From CAWATG01 sp963785035 (GTDB lineage: Bacteria > Actinomycetota > Acidimicrobiia > IMCC26256 > CAWATG01): a DNA stretch of 64,000 nt. Position numbers and translations under genes: made by a program. Below, piece after piece: positions 53,359 to 63,054 of this stretch. The stretch covers positions 641,114-705,113 of the forward strand of contig CAWATG010000005.1 of the NCBI GenBank assembly GCA_963785035.1, given 5' to 3'. A model generated the notes under the pieces. That model was not told the DNA's origin. It ran no database searches and saw only the letters and a program-made list of their open reading frames with translations. How positions within the stretch are numbered: the first letter of the stretch is position 1; the number at the start of each line of letters is the position of its first letter.

Positions 53359-53958
53359 GTGAGCCTGAGCGCCAACCCGCGAGTCCTGGTTATCGACAAC
53401 TATGACTCCTTCGTCTACAACCTTGTGCAGTACTTGGGTGAGCTTGGCGCCCAGCCGGTTGTGTACCGCCACGACGACCTTGGCATGGATGACCTCCTCG
53501 ATCTGAAGCCTGACGCGGTGTTGATTTCGCCCGGCCCGGGCCGACCGGAGGGCGCCGGCCTTTCAAATGCTGCGATTCGCGCATTCGGTGAAAATGGAAC
53601 ACCGGTGCTCGGTGTCTGTCTCGGGCATCAGTGCATCGGTCAGCTGTACGGCGGCGAGGTCGTTCGTGCGTCGCAGGTGATGCACGGTAAGACTTCCGAG
53701 ATTCGCCATCGTTCGCTCGGCGTTTTTGCCGGTTTACCCGATCCGTTCACCGCGACTCGCTACCACTCGCTCATTGTGCGGCGCGAAACGATGCCGGCGG
53801 TCCTCGAGATCACGGCAGAAACCGATGACGGTGTCGTGATGGGTGTGCGTCATAGGGAGTTTCCGATCGAAGGTGTCCAGTTTCATCCGGAATCAATCCT
53901 GACAAGTTCTGGGCACCAATTGCTCGGAAATTTCCTTGCGCAGGTTCGTCCCAAGTAG
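53359..53958 (+). CDS. trpG: Glutamine amidotransferase, anthranilate/aminodeoxychorismate synthase component II
   Basis: A 199-residue class I glutamine amidotransferase: VLVIDNYDSFVYNLVQYLGELG, SPGPGRPEGAGLS, catalytic Cys in GVCLGHQCIGQ and His/Glu in IEGVQFHPESILTS. It supplies ammonia from glutamine to the chorismate-using partner, which is not in the window, so tryptophan versus folate synthesis (TrpG/PabA) cannot be told apart. GTG 53359 is chosen because the fold begins five to seven residues later. Confidence 0.93.
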   Translation: MSLSANPRVLVIDNYDSFVYNLVQYLGELGAQPVVYRHDDLGMDDLLDLKPDAVLISPGPGRPEGAGLSNAAIRAFGENGTPVLGVCLGHQCIGQLYGGEVVRASQVMHGKTSEIRHRSLGVFAGLPDPFTATRYHSLIVRRETMPAVLEITAETDDGVVMGVRHREFPIEGVQFHPESILTSSGHQLLGNFLAQVRPK

Positions 53959-54099
53959 CGTCACATCACGGAGTCGACGGACCGGTTGGTGGTGCGTCTC
54001 GGACTGCACCCTTTCCCCATCTGCAACATTCGGCTACCGTCATCACTCCAACAACAGGCCTGCTGTTAGCCATTTTCTCACCGCTCGAGGGTGACGCAT

Positions 54100-55393
54100 G
54101 TGAGCAGCATCACGGAAATCCATGGACGCGAGATTCTCGACTCCCGAGGTAACCCGACCGTAGAGGTTGAGGTTGTGCTCGAGTCGGGTTCGACTGGACG
54201 GGCGGCGGTACCGAGCGGCGCGAGCACTGGCGCGCACGAAGCTGTCGAACTCCGCGATGGAGGAGACCGTTATCTCGGCAAGGGTGTTACCACTGCCGTT
54301 GGTCACGTCAACAACGAAATCTCCGACGCGATCGTCGGACTCGAAGCGTTCGATCAAGCGACACTCGACGCGGAGCTCTGTGTGCTCGACGGTACCGACG
54401 CCAAGTCGCGCCTCGGTGCGAACGCGATTCTTGGTGTCTCGCTCGCCGTTGCGAAGGCCGCGGCAGACGAAGCCGGTCTTTCGCTGTTTCGGTACATCGG
54501 CGGCGTCAACGCCCGCGTGCTTCCGATGCCGATGATGAACGTCCTCAATGGAGGCGCGCACGCAGCAAGCAACGTCGATCTGCAGGAGTTCATGTTGGCG
54601 CCTGTTGGCGCCGTGAGCTTTTCTGAGGCATTGCGCTGGGGAACGGAGACCTATCACGCGCTCAAGAAGCTGCTGGCGGAGCGCAACTTGGCGACAGCGC
54701 TTGGTGATGAAGGTGGTTTCGCGCCCAACCTTCCGTCGAACGAAGAAGCAGTGCGACTGCTGCTTGAAGCGATCGAGGCGGCGGGTTACACGCCGGGTAC
54801 GAGAGATCGCGCTGGCGCTCGATGTCGCATCGACCGAGTTCTTTCGGGGCGGCCGTTACCACCTCGAAGGTGAAGGTGTGCAGTACACGCCCGAAGAGTT
54901 CGCTGACTATCTCACGTCGCTGTGCGAGCGTTACCCGATCGTTTCGATCGAAGACGGCATGTCCGAAGACGATTGGGACGGTTGGGTTGCGTTGACCGAA
55001 GCACTCGGAGACACGACACAACTCGTTGGTGACGATCTGTTCGTCACCGACGCACTACGCCTGGATGAGGGCATTGAGCGCGGTGTCGCGAATTCGATTC
55101 TCGTGAAGGTCAACCAAATCGGCACACTCACCGAAACGCTCGACACGATGGCACTCGCGACGCGCCATGGTTACACGTCGATGATGTCGCACCGGAGCGG
55201 TGAGACCGAAGACGTCACGATCGCCGATCTCGCTGTTGCTACAAACTGTGGACAGATCAAGACCGGAGCGCCGGCGCGAAGTGATCGTGTGGCCAAGTAC
55301 AACCAACTGCTGCGAATTGAAGAGCAACTCGGTGAAGCTGCTCAGTATCTTGGTGGCGGCGCATTGGCCAGTTCCGGCGGGGACGATGACTGA
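54100..55393 (+). CDS. eno: Enolase (one frame change)
   Basis: Glycolytic enolase, 430 residues after removal of one surplus base near 54798, the normal length. Seen: ITEIHGREILDSRGNPTVE, PSGASTGAHEAVELRD, SRLGANAILGVSLAVAKAAA, MMNVLNGGAHAASNVDLQEFM, LGDEGGFAPN, then in the second frame LALDVASTEFF, VSIEDGMSEDDWDGW, LVGDDLFVTD, LVKVNQIGTLTET and MMSHRSGETED. GTG 54100 is preferred since GAGG lies nine bases upstream. First gene of the eno-ftsB-DUF501-ppx cluster. Confidence 0.95.
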
Positions 55394-55901
55394 CGTTTCC
55401 GCGGGACTGTTACGGCCTTCCGGTACTCCGGCGGTGCTGCGCGGTCTTTCTATGCGGGCCATGAGTGTCGTCGCGCTGCTGATGGTCGCGGCCATGTTCG
55501 TCGGCGTCTTTCCGACACGCTCGTACTTGCGTCAGCGTCGCGAGAGAGCTGCGGTCAGCGCACAGCTGAGCGAGTTGCGTGAGCAGAACGCCAAGCTCGC
55601 TGCCGAGAGGCGAAGACTCCAGAGCAACGCGGAGATCGAGCGGATTGCCCGTGACCGCTACAACCTCGTCATGCCCGGGGAGAAGGCATATGCGGTCGTA
55701 CCTGGCGAGGTTGCCCCGGGTGTCGGAAGCGAAGGCTCCCCCACCGGGACCAAAGCAGAAGCAACGCCGGGAACTGCTCCTGGAACGGCCGGTGGGAGCG
55801 ATGCCAACGATATTCAACAGCCCGACACCGCTGCGGCTGTTCCTCCGGCGGCGGGCGATCCGGTGCCGGGGCCTGTGAGTGACGGCGCCACGCTGCCATG
55901 A
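55386..55901 (+). CDS. ftsB: FtsB/DivIC septum-formation protein
   Basis: A 171-residue single-pass protein: one helix (MSVVALLMVAAMFVGVF), a coiled coil outside (RRERAAVSAQLSELREQNAKLAAERRRLQSNAEIERIARDRYNLVMPGEKAY) and a Pro/Gly/Ala/Thr-rich tail of about 60 residues. The coiled coil with RDxYN-V-PGE is the DivIC/FtsB signature. Its ATG lies eight bases inside the end of eno. It scaffolds FtsL and FtsQ at the septum. Confidence 0.9.
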   Translation: MTDVSAGLLRPSGTPAVLRGLSMRAMSVVALLMVAAMFVGVFPTRSYLRQRRERAAVSAQLSELREQNAKLAAERRRLQSNAEIERIARDRYNLVMPGEKAYAVVPGEVAPGVGSEGSPTGTKAEATPGTAPGTAGGSDANDIQQPDTAAAVPPAAGDPVPGPVSDGATLP

Positions 55902-55969
55902 CGCAACGCTTTTGACTGCATCTGACGTCGTGATCACGGATTTCGACTGTCGGTTCGTACACTTCTGCG

Positions 55970-56477
55970 ATGCCCAGCAAGCCTTCGCTGTTGTCGGTGT
56001 GTGAACCGGTTGAGCTCAATGCGCGCGACCGGGCCATTGTCACGAGCCAAATCGGTCGCGAGCTTTTGGGCGCATGCGCAGTCGTTGTTCGTGACGGCAC
56101 CGGTCGGCCGGTCGTGATTCGCAATGAACCCTTTCTGTACGACGGCACGCCGATGCCGACGCGCTACTGGCTTGTCGGCGAGGACAAACGCGCGCCCGCG
56201 TTGCTGTGCTGGAATCCAGTTGGCGGTGTACGTGTTGCGGCCGAAACTGTGGACACGCTCGCGCTCGACGCCGCACACCTGGCCTACGCAACCGAGCGCG
56301 ACGCGGCGATCGATCCGGAGCACGTCGGGCCTCGTCCCCCATGGCGGCGTCGGTGGCACACGAACCGGCGTCAAATGCCTGCATGCGCACTACGCATTCT
56401 TCCTCGCCGGCGGCGTCGATCCCGTTGGGAGATGGGTGCGTCCGCGACTGAACAATGCGGCAGGGAGTGCATCGTGA
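55970..56477 (+). CDS. DUF501 family protein (one frame change)
   Basis: About 168 residues: ARDRAIVTSQIGRELLGACAVVVRDGTGRPVVIRNEPFLYDGTPMPTRYWLV, then VAAETVDTLALDAAHLAYATERD; one surplus base near 56335 gives the conserved end HGGVGGTRTGVKCLHAHYAFFLAGGVDPVGRWV. DUF501 always sits between ftsB and ppx in actinobacteria (Rv1025). Function unknown; the KCLHAHYA motif with Cys and two His suggests a metal site. The stop overlaps the ppx GTG. Confidence 0.87.
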
Positions 56478-57410
56478 GTTCGCAAACCCGTCGCCTGGCC
56501 GCTGTCGACATAGGCACCAATTCAGTGCGCCTCCTGGTCGCTGATGTGGTGGGTACGGGTGCTGATGCGCGCATGACAACGGTCGAGCGGTTGATGCGCA
56601 TGACGCAATTGGGACAGGGCGTCGAATGCCTCCCGACAACTCCATCCTGATGCGATCGAACGGACCTTGGCGGTACTGACCGAGTACCGCAGCGTCATTG
56701 ATCGCCTTGGTGTCGAACAGATCAGGGTTGCAACCACCAGCGCCGCACGTGACGCGGAGAATCGTGATGAGTTCTTGGGAACCGGCCGCCGGCGTCATCG
56801 GAGTGGGGCTGGATCTCCTGAGTGGCGAGGAAGAGGCGGCCCTCTCGTTTCGTGGAGCCACGATCGGCCTCGATGTGGCGGGTCCAATCCTGGTCATCGA
56901 TATCGGTGGCGGATCGACGGAGTTCATCGTAGGAACGGACCGACCTGAAGGGCTGATCTCGCTTGACGTCGGTTGCGTACGAATGACCGAGCAGTACCTG
57001 GTGTCCGACCCACCTACTGCAGAGGAGCTCTCGCTTGCCGTGAGCGCGATGCGAGATCTTCTGGCAGATGTCGATCAGCGAGGTGCCCGGCGTGCGACAG
57101 GCGAAGACCTTGGTTGGTGTCGCCGGAACGGTGACGACCGTGGCCGCAGTCGAGCTCGGTCTCACGGAGTACGACCGCGACCGCATCCATCATTGTCGAT
57201 TAAGTCGCGCAGCGGCCGAAGATGTGTTCGAACGTTGGCGCTCGAACCCATCGCTGCGCGTCAGCACAACCCTGGACTCGAAGCAGGGCGCGTTGACGTG
57301 ATCGTGGGCGGCGCTTTGGTCCTGGTGTCGATCCTTCGAATTTCGACTTCAATGAGGTTCTCGTCTCGGAGTCCGACATCCTCGACGGTCTGGTCTGTTC
57401 TCTGGCGTGA
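56474..57410 (+). CDS. ppx: Exopolyphosphatase / pppGpp phosphohydrolase (about five frame changes)
   Basis: Pieces in order: RLAAVDIGTNSVRLLVADV (phosphate 1 motif), HPDAIERTLAVLTEYRSVIDRLGVEQIRVATTSAARDAENRDEFL, AAGVIGVGLDLLSGEEEAALSFRGA, VIDIGGGSTEFIVG (phosphate 2), VPGVRQAKTLVGVAGTVTTVAAVELGL, EPIAARQHNPGLEAGRVDVIVGGALVL and FDFNEVLVSESDILDGLVCSLA. The first three changes equal one surplus base each (near 56630, 56775, 57085); the last two (near 57235 and 57340) equal one missing base each. About 311 residues, a short actinobacterial Ppx. GTG start overlaps DUF501. Confidence 0.88.
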
Positions 57411-57532
57411 GGCCACGAGTGGCCTGTTTCCAATGGAGACAGAGTCGAACAGCCCGCCTATCGGCTGTCTTGGCCCGGTCTTGGGGGGTGGTCTCCGGCT
57501 ACTTCCCCACGATTTTTGCCGACAATGGATGC

Positions 57533-57918
57533 ATGGAACTCAGTGAGTTCACCGATGCAGTTGCACGGATGACCTATGAGGACATCCACGCTGTGAAGGC
57601 GGCGATCGTCGCGCATTCGCAGTCGGCCGGCGATGAGGTGGACGCATGGCGCGCGACGATCACAATCGATCGGGCATTGCGTCTCTCGGGTGCTCGCCGC
57701 GCTGCCGCTCATGCGGCCTACTCCGCATCGCAGACGGTGATTGCTGCTGCTGAACGTCCGCGTGTGCTGGTGCCCGACCCGGAAATCACCGCTGTCGCAC
57801 GTTCGGCCGCCGAGCTGGCACGTGCCATCGTCGGTGGGGCAGCGCGGCGCCGGAGCTGCAGCCGCTTATGGAGATCTGGTCGCAATACCTGCGTCGCGCT
57901 CGTCTTGTCAGCGCCTGA
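57533..57918 (+). CDS. Conserved-looking small protein of unknown function (one frame change)
   Basis: Starts ATG 57533: ELSEFTDAVARMTYEDIHAVKAAIVAHSQSAGDEVDAWRATITIDRALRLSGARRAAAHAAYSASQTVIAAA, an all-helical protein. A one-base loss near 57845 separates the end, AAPELQPLMEIWSQYLRRARLVSA with stop 57916-57918. About 128 residues. No family recognised. The gene lies 122 bases after ppx and 28 bases before the aminotransferase. Confidence 0.6.
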
Positions 57919-57946
57919 TTTGCCGGCGCATCGCTAGCATTCGGCC

Positions 57947-59053
57947 GTGAGCCTGACGGAACGACTGCTATTGGGTCCTGGCCCATCGAACCCATATCCC
58001 GACGCACGCGGCGCTGAGTCGGCCGATGCTTGGTCATCTCGATCCCGAGTTCCTGGCGTTGCTCGACGAAACCGCCGCTCGTCTGCGCACGGTTCTGCGA
58101 ACCTCCAACGCCTTGACGCTGCCGATCAGCGGTACCGGCAGTGCCGGGATGGAGGCATGCTTCGTCAATCTGATCGAGCCTGGCGACGTGGTGATCATCG
58201 GCGTGAACGGTGTGTTCGGGGAGCGGATGTGCGAGGTCGCCCGTCGATGCGGCGCGGATGTGACACCGCGTCGAGGCACCGTGGGGTACGGCTATCGACC
58301 CCCAGCGCTTGCTCGACGCACAGCGAGCGTTGCCGCAGCTCGAGTTGTCGCGGTTGTCCACGCTGAGACCTCCACAGGCGTTGAGAACGACGTCGCTCCG
58401 CTTGCAGCCCTTCGTGAGACCGACACGCTTCTGTTGGTCGACATGGTGACGTCAGTCGGTGGAATTCCCGTCGAGGTCGACACGTGGGGAATTGACGCGT
58501 GTTACTCGGGAACACAGAAATGTCTCAGTGTTGCGCCGGGACTCTCGCCCGTGTCGTTTTCGGAGCGTGCACGGGCGCGCCTCGATGCACGCACGAGCCC
58601 ACCGCAGTCGTGGTATCTCGATCTCTCCTTGATCGGCGCGTATGTTGGTGCTGAGCGTCGATATCACCACACGGCGCCAATCTCGATGATCTTCTCGTTG
58701 CACGCCGGTCTTGGGGCGCTCTTGGAGGAGGGACTCGACGCCTCGTGGGTGCGCCACCGTCACGTCGGCACAATGCTTCAAGACGGCTTCGTTCGCGGGT
58801 TCGAGCTGCTTGCCGAAGAAGGCCATCGCTTGCCGCAGCTGACGTCGTGTCGTGTGCCGGCAGGGGTCGATGAGGCGAGGGCCCGACACGCGTTGCTGGA
58901 CGACTTCGGTATCGAGGTTGGTGGAGGCCTAGGTCCGTTTGCGCGGGCATCGCGTGGCGGATTGGTTTGATGGGTCACAATGCCCGCGAGCGGTCGGTGA
59001 TCACGCTGCTCGCCGCAATCGATCACGTTCTCGATTCGGCTCCAAGGCATTGA
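57947..59053 (+). CDS. Class V aminotransferase, alanine-glyoxylate type (several frame changes)
   Basis: PLP enzyme. GTG 57947: SLTERLLLGPGPSNPYPD, the class V start; after a shift near 58010, MLGHLDPEFLALLDETAARLR, LPISGTGSAGMEACFVNLIEPGD, VVHAETSTGVENDVAPL, LLLVDMVTSVGGIPVEVD and the PLP-lysine motif SGTQKCLSVAPGLSPV. A compensated pair near 58285-58340 seems to scramble a segment that otherwise reads AIDPQRLLDAQRALPQLEL. A last shift near 58945 gives WRIGLMGHNARERSVITLLAAIDHVL, the family end, with stop 59051-59053. About 367 residues. Donor and acceptor are not certain. Confidence 0.87.
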
Positions 59054-59637
59054 TCGGCCGAACCAGTGCTAGGCGGTGACCGGAGGGCGCGATGAGCATG
59101 GTCTGTCGGTAGTACCGGAGCTCCACGATGGATTCGCGGATGTCGTCCAGTCCGCGGTGAACTTCCTTTTTGCCCGGACGAGCCTTGTAAATCGCCGGGT
59201 ACCAGCGCCTGCACAGCTCTTTGAACGAGGACACGTCGATGCTGCGATAGTGCATGGTGTTGTCGAGGTCGGGAAGATGGCGCGAGAAACCGTCGATCCA
59301 TTCCGATCGAGTTGCCACACGGGCGCGGTCCGGGCGGGGACGTGAGACAGCACATAGGCGATTGCCCGTGCACCTGCGTCGGCGAGATCGACAACGCTTC
59401 GATCTGCGGGAGCAGCCCCGACTTGGTGTGCATGGTGCGAACGAAGTCGTCCATCGCTTCGAGAGCCTCGGGGCCCTGATGGATGACGAGGTCGAGACCC
59501 TCATCGATCACGTTCAGATCGGAATCGGTGATGAGTACGGCCATCTCGACGATCGTATGACGATCTGGATCAAGGCCCGTCATCTCGAGGTCAATCCAAA
59601 CGAGGCGATCGTCGGTAGTGAGAGGCTTTTCTGGCAC
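59001..59637 (-). CDS. orn: Oligoribonuclease (several frame changes)
   Basis: DEDDh 3'-5' exoribonuclease that finishes RNA decay by hydrolysing di- and short oligonucleotides. Pieces: VWIDLEMTGLDPDRHTIVEMAVLITD (Exo I, D-x-E) and MDDFVRTMHTKSGLL; a shifted middle (AIAYVLSHVP); then HLPDLDNTMHYRSIDVSSFKELCRRWYP (Exo II Asp) and KEVHRGLDDIRESIVELRYYR (Exo III with His and Asp). Breaks lie near 59370 and 59310 and read as missing bases. GTG start at 59637. The final codons overlap the convergent aminotransferase by 53 bases. Confidence 0.9.
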
Positions 59638-59732
59638 GCCGATACCCTAGTAGTGCGATGCATCTCGATTCGTCAGTGAGCGGCCGGGTCCAGGTAGCCT
59701 CATCGGTCTTGATCGCCCGGGGGTGAGTGAAT

Positions 59733-60345
59733 ATGCGGTGGCATGAGAGTCGGCGGTTGAGCGGTCCACGCATCCGGCTGCGTCCGATCAAGAACTCGGA
59801 CTTTGCTGCCTGGCACGATGAGGGAACGGGGCCGGGATTGGCTTGAACCGTGGGAGCCGCTTCCCGAGCCCGGTGCGCCTGATCCCGTGAGCGACCACGA
59901 AGCATTCAAGGTCCGATGCAGCACGTGGGAACGACAGTGGCACTTCGACAATGCCTATGGGTTCGGCCTCTTCTTGCATGACGGTACGTTCGTCGGCGAG
60001 GTGAGTATCGGAAGTGTGCAGCGAGGACCGTTTCAATCCGGTTATCTCGGTTATTGGATCGATGAGCAATACGCAGGAAGGGGACTCGTGCCCGAAGGCG
60101 TGGTCCTGCTCATGCGTTTCGGTTTCGAGGAGCTCCGCATGCATCGCCTCGAAGCCGCGATCGTCCCGCGTAACAAGGCAAGCCGTGCCGTTGCCGAGAA
60201 ACTCAAGATGCGCGAGGAAGGAATCGCCGTCCGGTTCTTGCAGATACGCGGCGAATGGGAAGACCACGTGCGCTACGCCATGACGAGCGAAGAATGGCTC
60301 GAGAAGCGTCAGTTGCTCGCCGAGAAGTTTCTCAGCAGAGGCTAG
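59733..60345 (+). CDS. RimJ/RimL-type GNAT acetyltransferase (one frame change)
   Basis: ATG 59733 gives RLSGPRIRLRPIKNSDFAAWHD, then one surplus base near 59815 leads to RERGRDWLEPWEPLPEPGAPDP, FGLFLHDGTFVGEVSIGSVQRGPFQSGYLGYWIDEQYAGRGLVPEGVVLLMRFGFEELRMHRLEAAIVPRNKASRAVAEKL. The acetyl-CoA loop EQYAGRGLVPE and the NKAS helix are classic for the ribosomal-protein-alanine acetyltransferase group. About 203 residues. Divergent from orn. The real substrate may be another protein or small amine. Confidence 0.87.
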
Positions 60346-60351
60346 AGCCGC

Positions 60352-61685
60352 TCACTCCGCGGTGGCGCCTGACACTTGCCAGCCGGTACTTCGAAAGCGC
60401 AGGACATTCGTCGCGAGTCGCGCGACGAGGAACGCTCCGAGTGCGAACCATAACGCCAGAAATCCTCCGCCGAGTACGACGACGAGCGTCAACGCCGGAG
60501 CAAAAACCATGAGCGTCACTCCCACCATGGCCGTGGCAAGAAAGCGCGAGTCGCCTGCTCCGATGAGGACGCCATCGAGGACGAACGGGACGGCGCAGAG
60601 GGGTTGCAGCACTGCGACGAACCACATGCCTTGGCGGGCAAGGTCGCGCACGGCAAGGTCGTTCGAAAACGCGTATGCGAGCGGCCCAGCCAAGATCGCC
60701 AGGAGAATGCCCGCCGCGATGCCGAACCGAGCGCCATATTGCAGGGAGACGCGTCGCTGTGGCACGCGCTTCGTCGGGTTCGCCGGCTCCGAGGAGCCGT
60801 CCAATCATTGCCTGCCCTGCGATTGCGACAGCGTCGCATGCGAATGCGAGAAAGACGAATATTTGGAACACGATCTGGTGCGCGGCGAGCGTGTGGTCGC
60901 CGATTCGTGCGGCCACTGCAGTCGCCGCGAGAAACGCAAGGAGCAGCGACGCTGTGCGTAGGCCGATCTGACTTCCCTTCACGGCAAGCTGACGCATGGT
61001 TCGCAGGCTTGGCGTGAGCACGCATCCCAATGCACGCGTGTTCGATCTCACGACGACGAGATAGGCGAAGGCTGCGCACCACTGTGCGACCACGGTTCCC
61101 CACGCTGAGCCGGCGAGGCCTTGGTCGAAACCGTGGACCAGGCTGATCTCGAGCACGATGTTGAGGGTGTTGGCACCGATGCCGACAAGCAGCGGTAGGC
61201 GAGTGTCCTGCATGCCGTACCGGACACCTGCTGCAGCGCTGGCCGCGATGTACGCAGGCGCACCGAGCAGCGCTGATGCGGAGATAGGTAATAGCGGCTT
61301 GGGCCACGGCGTCGGAAGAACCAATGACGTTCATGATTGGAGTAGCGAGCAATTCGAGCACGGCGACGAGAACAATGCCGAGTGACACCGCGAGCCACAG
61401 AGCACCGATTCCCTGGCGTGTGGCACCGCTGACGTCGCCTGAGCCGAATCTGCGAGCAACAGCGGCGGTCGTCGGATAGGCAAGATTGCAGATCCCGTAG
61501 GCGACCGAGAGGACGATCCCTGCGGTGGCCAATCCACCAAGGGCAGTCGTGTTGATGTGTCCGACGATCGCCGTGTCACTGAGCACATAAAGGGGTTCTG
61601 CGATCAGTGCGCCGAACGCCGGGAGGGCGAGGCGCCGGATCTCACGATCACGAGGGTCGCTCCGCAACAGTCCTTGCCACGCCAT
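60352..61685 (-). CDS. MATE family efflux transporter (two frame changes)
   Basis: Twelve-helix DinF/NorM-type exporter, about 444 residues. Pieces: REIRRLALPAFGALIAEPLYVLSDTAIVGHINTTALGGLATAG to AAITYLRISA; after a surplus base near 61290, LLGAPAYIAASAAAGVRYGMQDTRLPLLVGIGANTLNIVLE and AAHQIVFQIFVFLAFACDAVAIAGQAMIGRLLGAG; after another near 60770, GARFGIAAGILLAILAGPLAYAF to the stop. The internal repeat of two six-helix bundles is evident. It starts 64 bases from a divergent gene. The exported substrate cannot be inferred. Confidence 0.88.
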
Positions 61686-61749
61686 GTCGGTAGGTTACGG
61701 GCGCGTCGGACAAGGCGAAGCTGTCATACCCGGGTGCGAGCATTGGTGC

Positions 61750-62066
61750 ATGGAAACAGTGCCGACTTTGCTTTTCGCACAGACAGCGCGCGTGCTCGTC
61801 ACCGCCGTCCGTTCAGCCGGGCTGACCGTCCCGGCCTTTCGTAGCCCTCCACGCGTTGCCGGTGCGACCCGAACGATTCGCCGCACCCCGGTGGCGCGGT
61901 AGTGGCCGTGCAATTGCGGGGTCGCTCGTTCGAAGCCGTCGTTGCAGACATGATCGATGGCGTCATCGCGACGAATGCTCTGGAGGGCGCCGCGGCAGAT
62001 CGGCTCCGAGCGAAATTGGCCCAGTCGGTGGCCCAGGAAGAACCGAGTGACCGACAGGCGGCGTAG
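61750..62066 (+). CDS. Small protein of unknown function (one frame change)
   Basis: ATG 61750: ETVPTLLFAQTARVLVTAVRSAGLTVPAFRSPPRVAGATRTIRR, then after a shift near 61900, AVVAVQLRGRSFEAVVADMIDGVIATNALEGAAADRLRAKLAQSV and stop 62064-62066. About 104 residues. The FRSPPR and TIRR segments and the helix with VADMIDGV look conserved by composition, but I do not recognise a named family. It lies between a divergent MATE gene and tRNA-Leu. Confidence 0.6.
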
Positions 62067-62079
62067 CCTGGGCGCTTAT

Positions 62080-62163
62080 GCCCGGGTGGCGGAATGGCAG
62101 ACGCAGGCGGCTTAAACCCGCCGACCCGAAATGGGTGTGCGGGTTCGAATCCCGCCCCGGGCA
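62080..62163 (+). tRNA. leuT: tRNA-Leu (TAA)
   Basis: An 84-nt class II tRNA: acceptor GCCCGGG/CCCGGGC, anticodon stem GGCGG/CCGCC around loop CTTAAAC (anticodon TAA), a long variable arm (GACCCGAAATGGGTGT region) and T-arm GCGGG TTCGAAT CCCGC. Discriminator A at 62163; CCA not encoded. Confidence 0.96.
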
Positions 62164-62172
62164 CGCTGGGAC

Positions 62173-63039
62173 TCAGGCTCGTGCTGATGGCACGGCCTTG
62201 TGTTCTTCCACGAATGCCTGTCGAGTTGGTAACGACGCTGTGTCACCGGTGATTTCGGCGAGACCGTCCGTTACCAACGAGTGCAGCGCTTCTTGGTCGA
62301 GATCAGCAGCGAATGCCGTTCCCATTCGCAACGTTGCAAGCACCTCACCGCGCCGTTGCCGGAACGAGCCGATATAGGCAGCCTGGCGTGATGAGCGCCG
62401 GATGTCCGGCAGGGCCTCGCCTCGCGTGATCGCTTGTCGGAATGCGCAGAGCGACGAGAACGGACATTCGTCACACAGCGGAGCGTTCCGCGTGCAGAGT
62501 GTCGCTCCAACATCCATTACTGCGAGTAGGCGGTCCCTGCTGATGAGGCCCTCCCCGATTGCGAGGAGGGATGCCTCCGCTTCGCTCATCGTAGGGGTCG
62601 ACCGGCAATGCGTTCGGTGACGCGGCGGATGTTCACGTCGACCGCAGGAACGTCGGTGCCGAGGGCCTGTGCGGCGATGGCTCCCGCCGGTGTACGCGAC
62701 CGACGCCCGGAAGACACGTGAGGTCGGTCGGCCAACCCGACGTTGCGATGATGCACGCAGCGTCGTAGAGGCGCCGCGCCCGGCGCGGATAGCCAAGTCT
62801 GCCCAAGCGGCGATGACACTCCCGGGGCCCGCGGCAACCATCGTTTCCGGCGTCGGGAACATCCGGATGAAATCCGGCCACACGGCTTCGACACGCGCCA
62901 CCTGCGTTTGGTGCAGCATCACTTCGGAGAGCAATACCATCCACGGGTCACGTGAACGACGCCAAGGCAGTGCATGACGACCATGTCTCGCGTACCAGGT
63001 CGCGAGCGATGGCACTTCGCGCAGCGGCGTTTCGGCCAA
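62173..63039 (-). CDS. mutY: A/G-specific adenine glycosylase MutY (frame changes)
   Basis: Removes adenine opposite 8-oxoguanine. Seen: LATWYARHGRHALPWRRSRDPWMVLLSEVMLHQTQVARVEAVWPDFIRMFPT (with the catalytic Glu in SEVMLHQTQ), then shifted pieces WADLGYPRRARRLYDAACII, the HhH motif LPGVG, and AVDVNIRRVTERI with the catalytic Asp, and finally CTRNAPLCDECPFSSLC, a [4Fe-4S] cluster motif (C-x6-C-x2-C-x5-C). Three shifts near 62800, 62690 and 62590 read as missing bases. The C-terminal NUDIX-like domain is abbreviated, so the protein is about 289 residues. It starts 15 bases after the kinase stop. Confidence 0.9.
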   Translation of the reverse strand: MAETPLREVPSLATWYARHGRHALPWRRSRDPWMVLLSEVMLHQTQVARVEAVWPDFIRMFPTPETMVAAGPGSVIAAWADLAIRAGRGASTTLRASSQRRVGRPTSRVFRASVAYTGGSHRRTGPRHRRSCGRREHPPRHRTHCRSTPTMSEAEASLLAIGEGLISRDRLLAVMDVGATLCTRNAPLCDECPFSSLCAFRQAITRGEALPDIRRSSRQAAYIGSFRQRRGEVLATLRMGTAFAADLDQEALHSLVTDGLAEITGDTASLPTRQAFVEEHKAVPSARA

Positions 63040-63054
63040 CGCTGGTGCCCTGTC

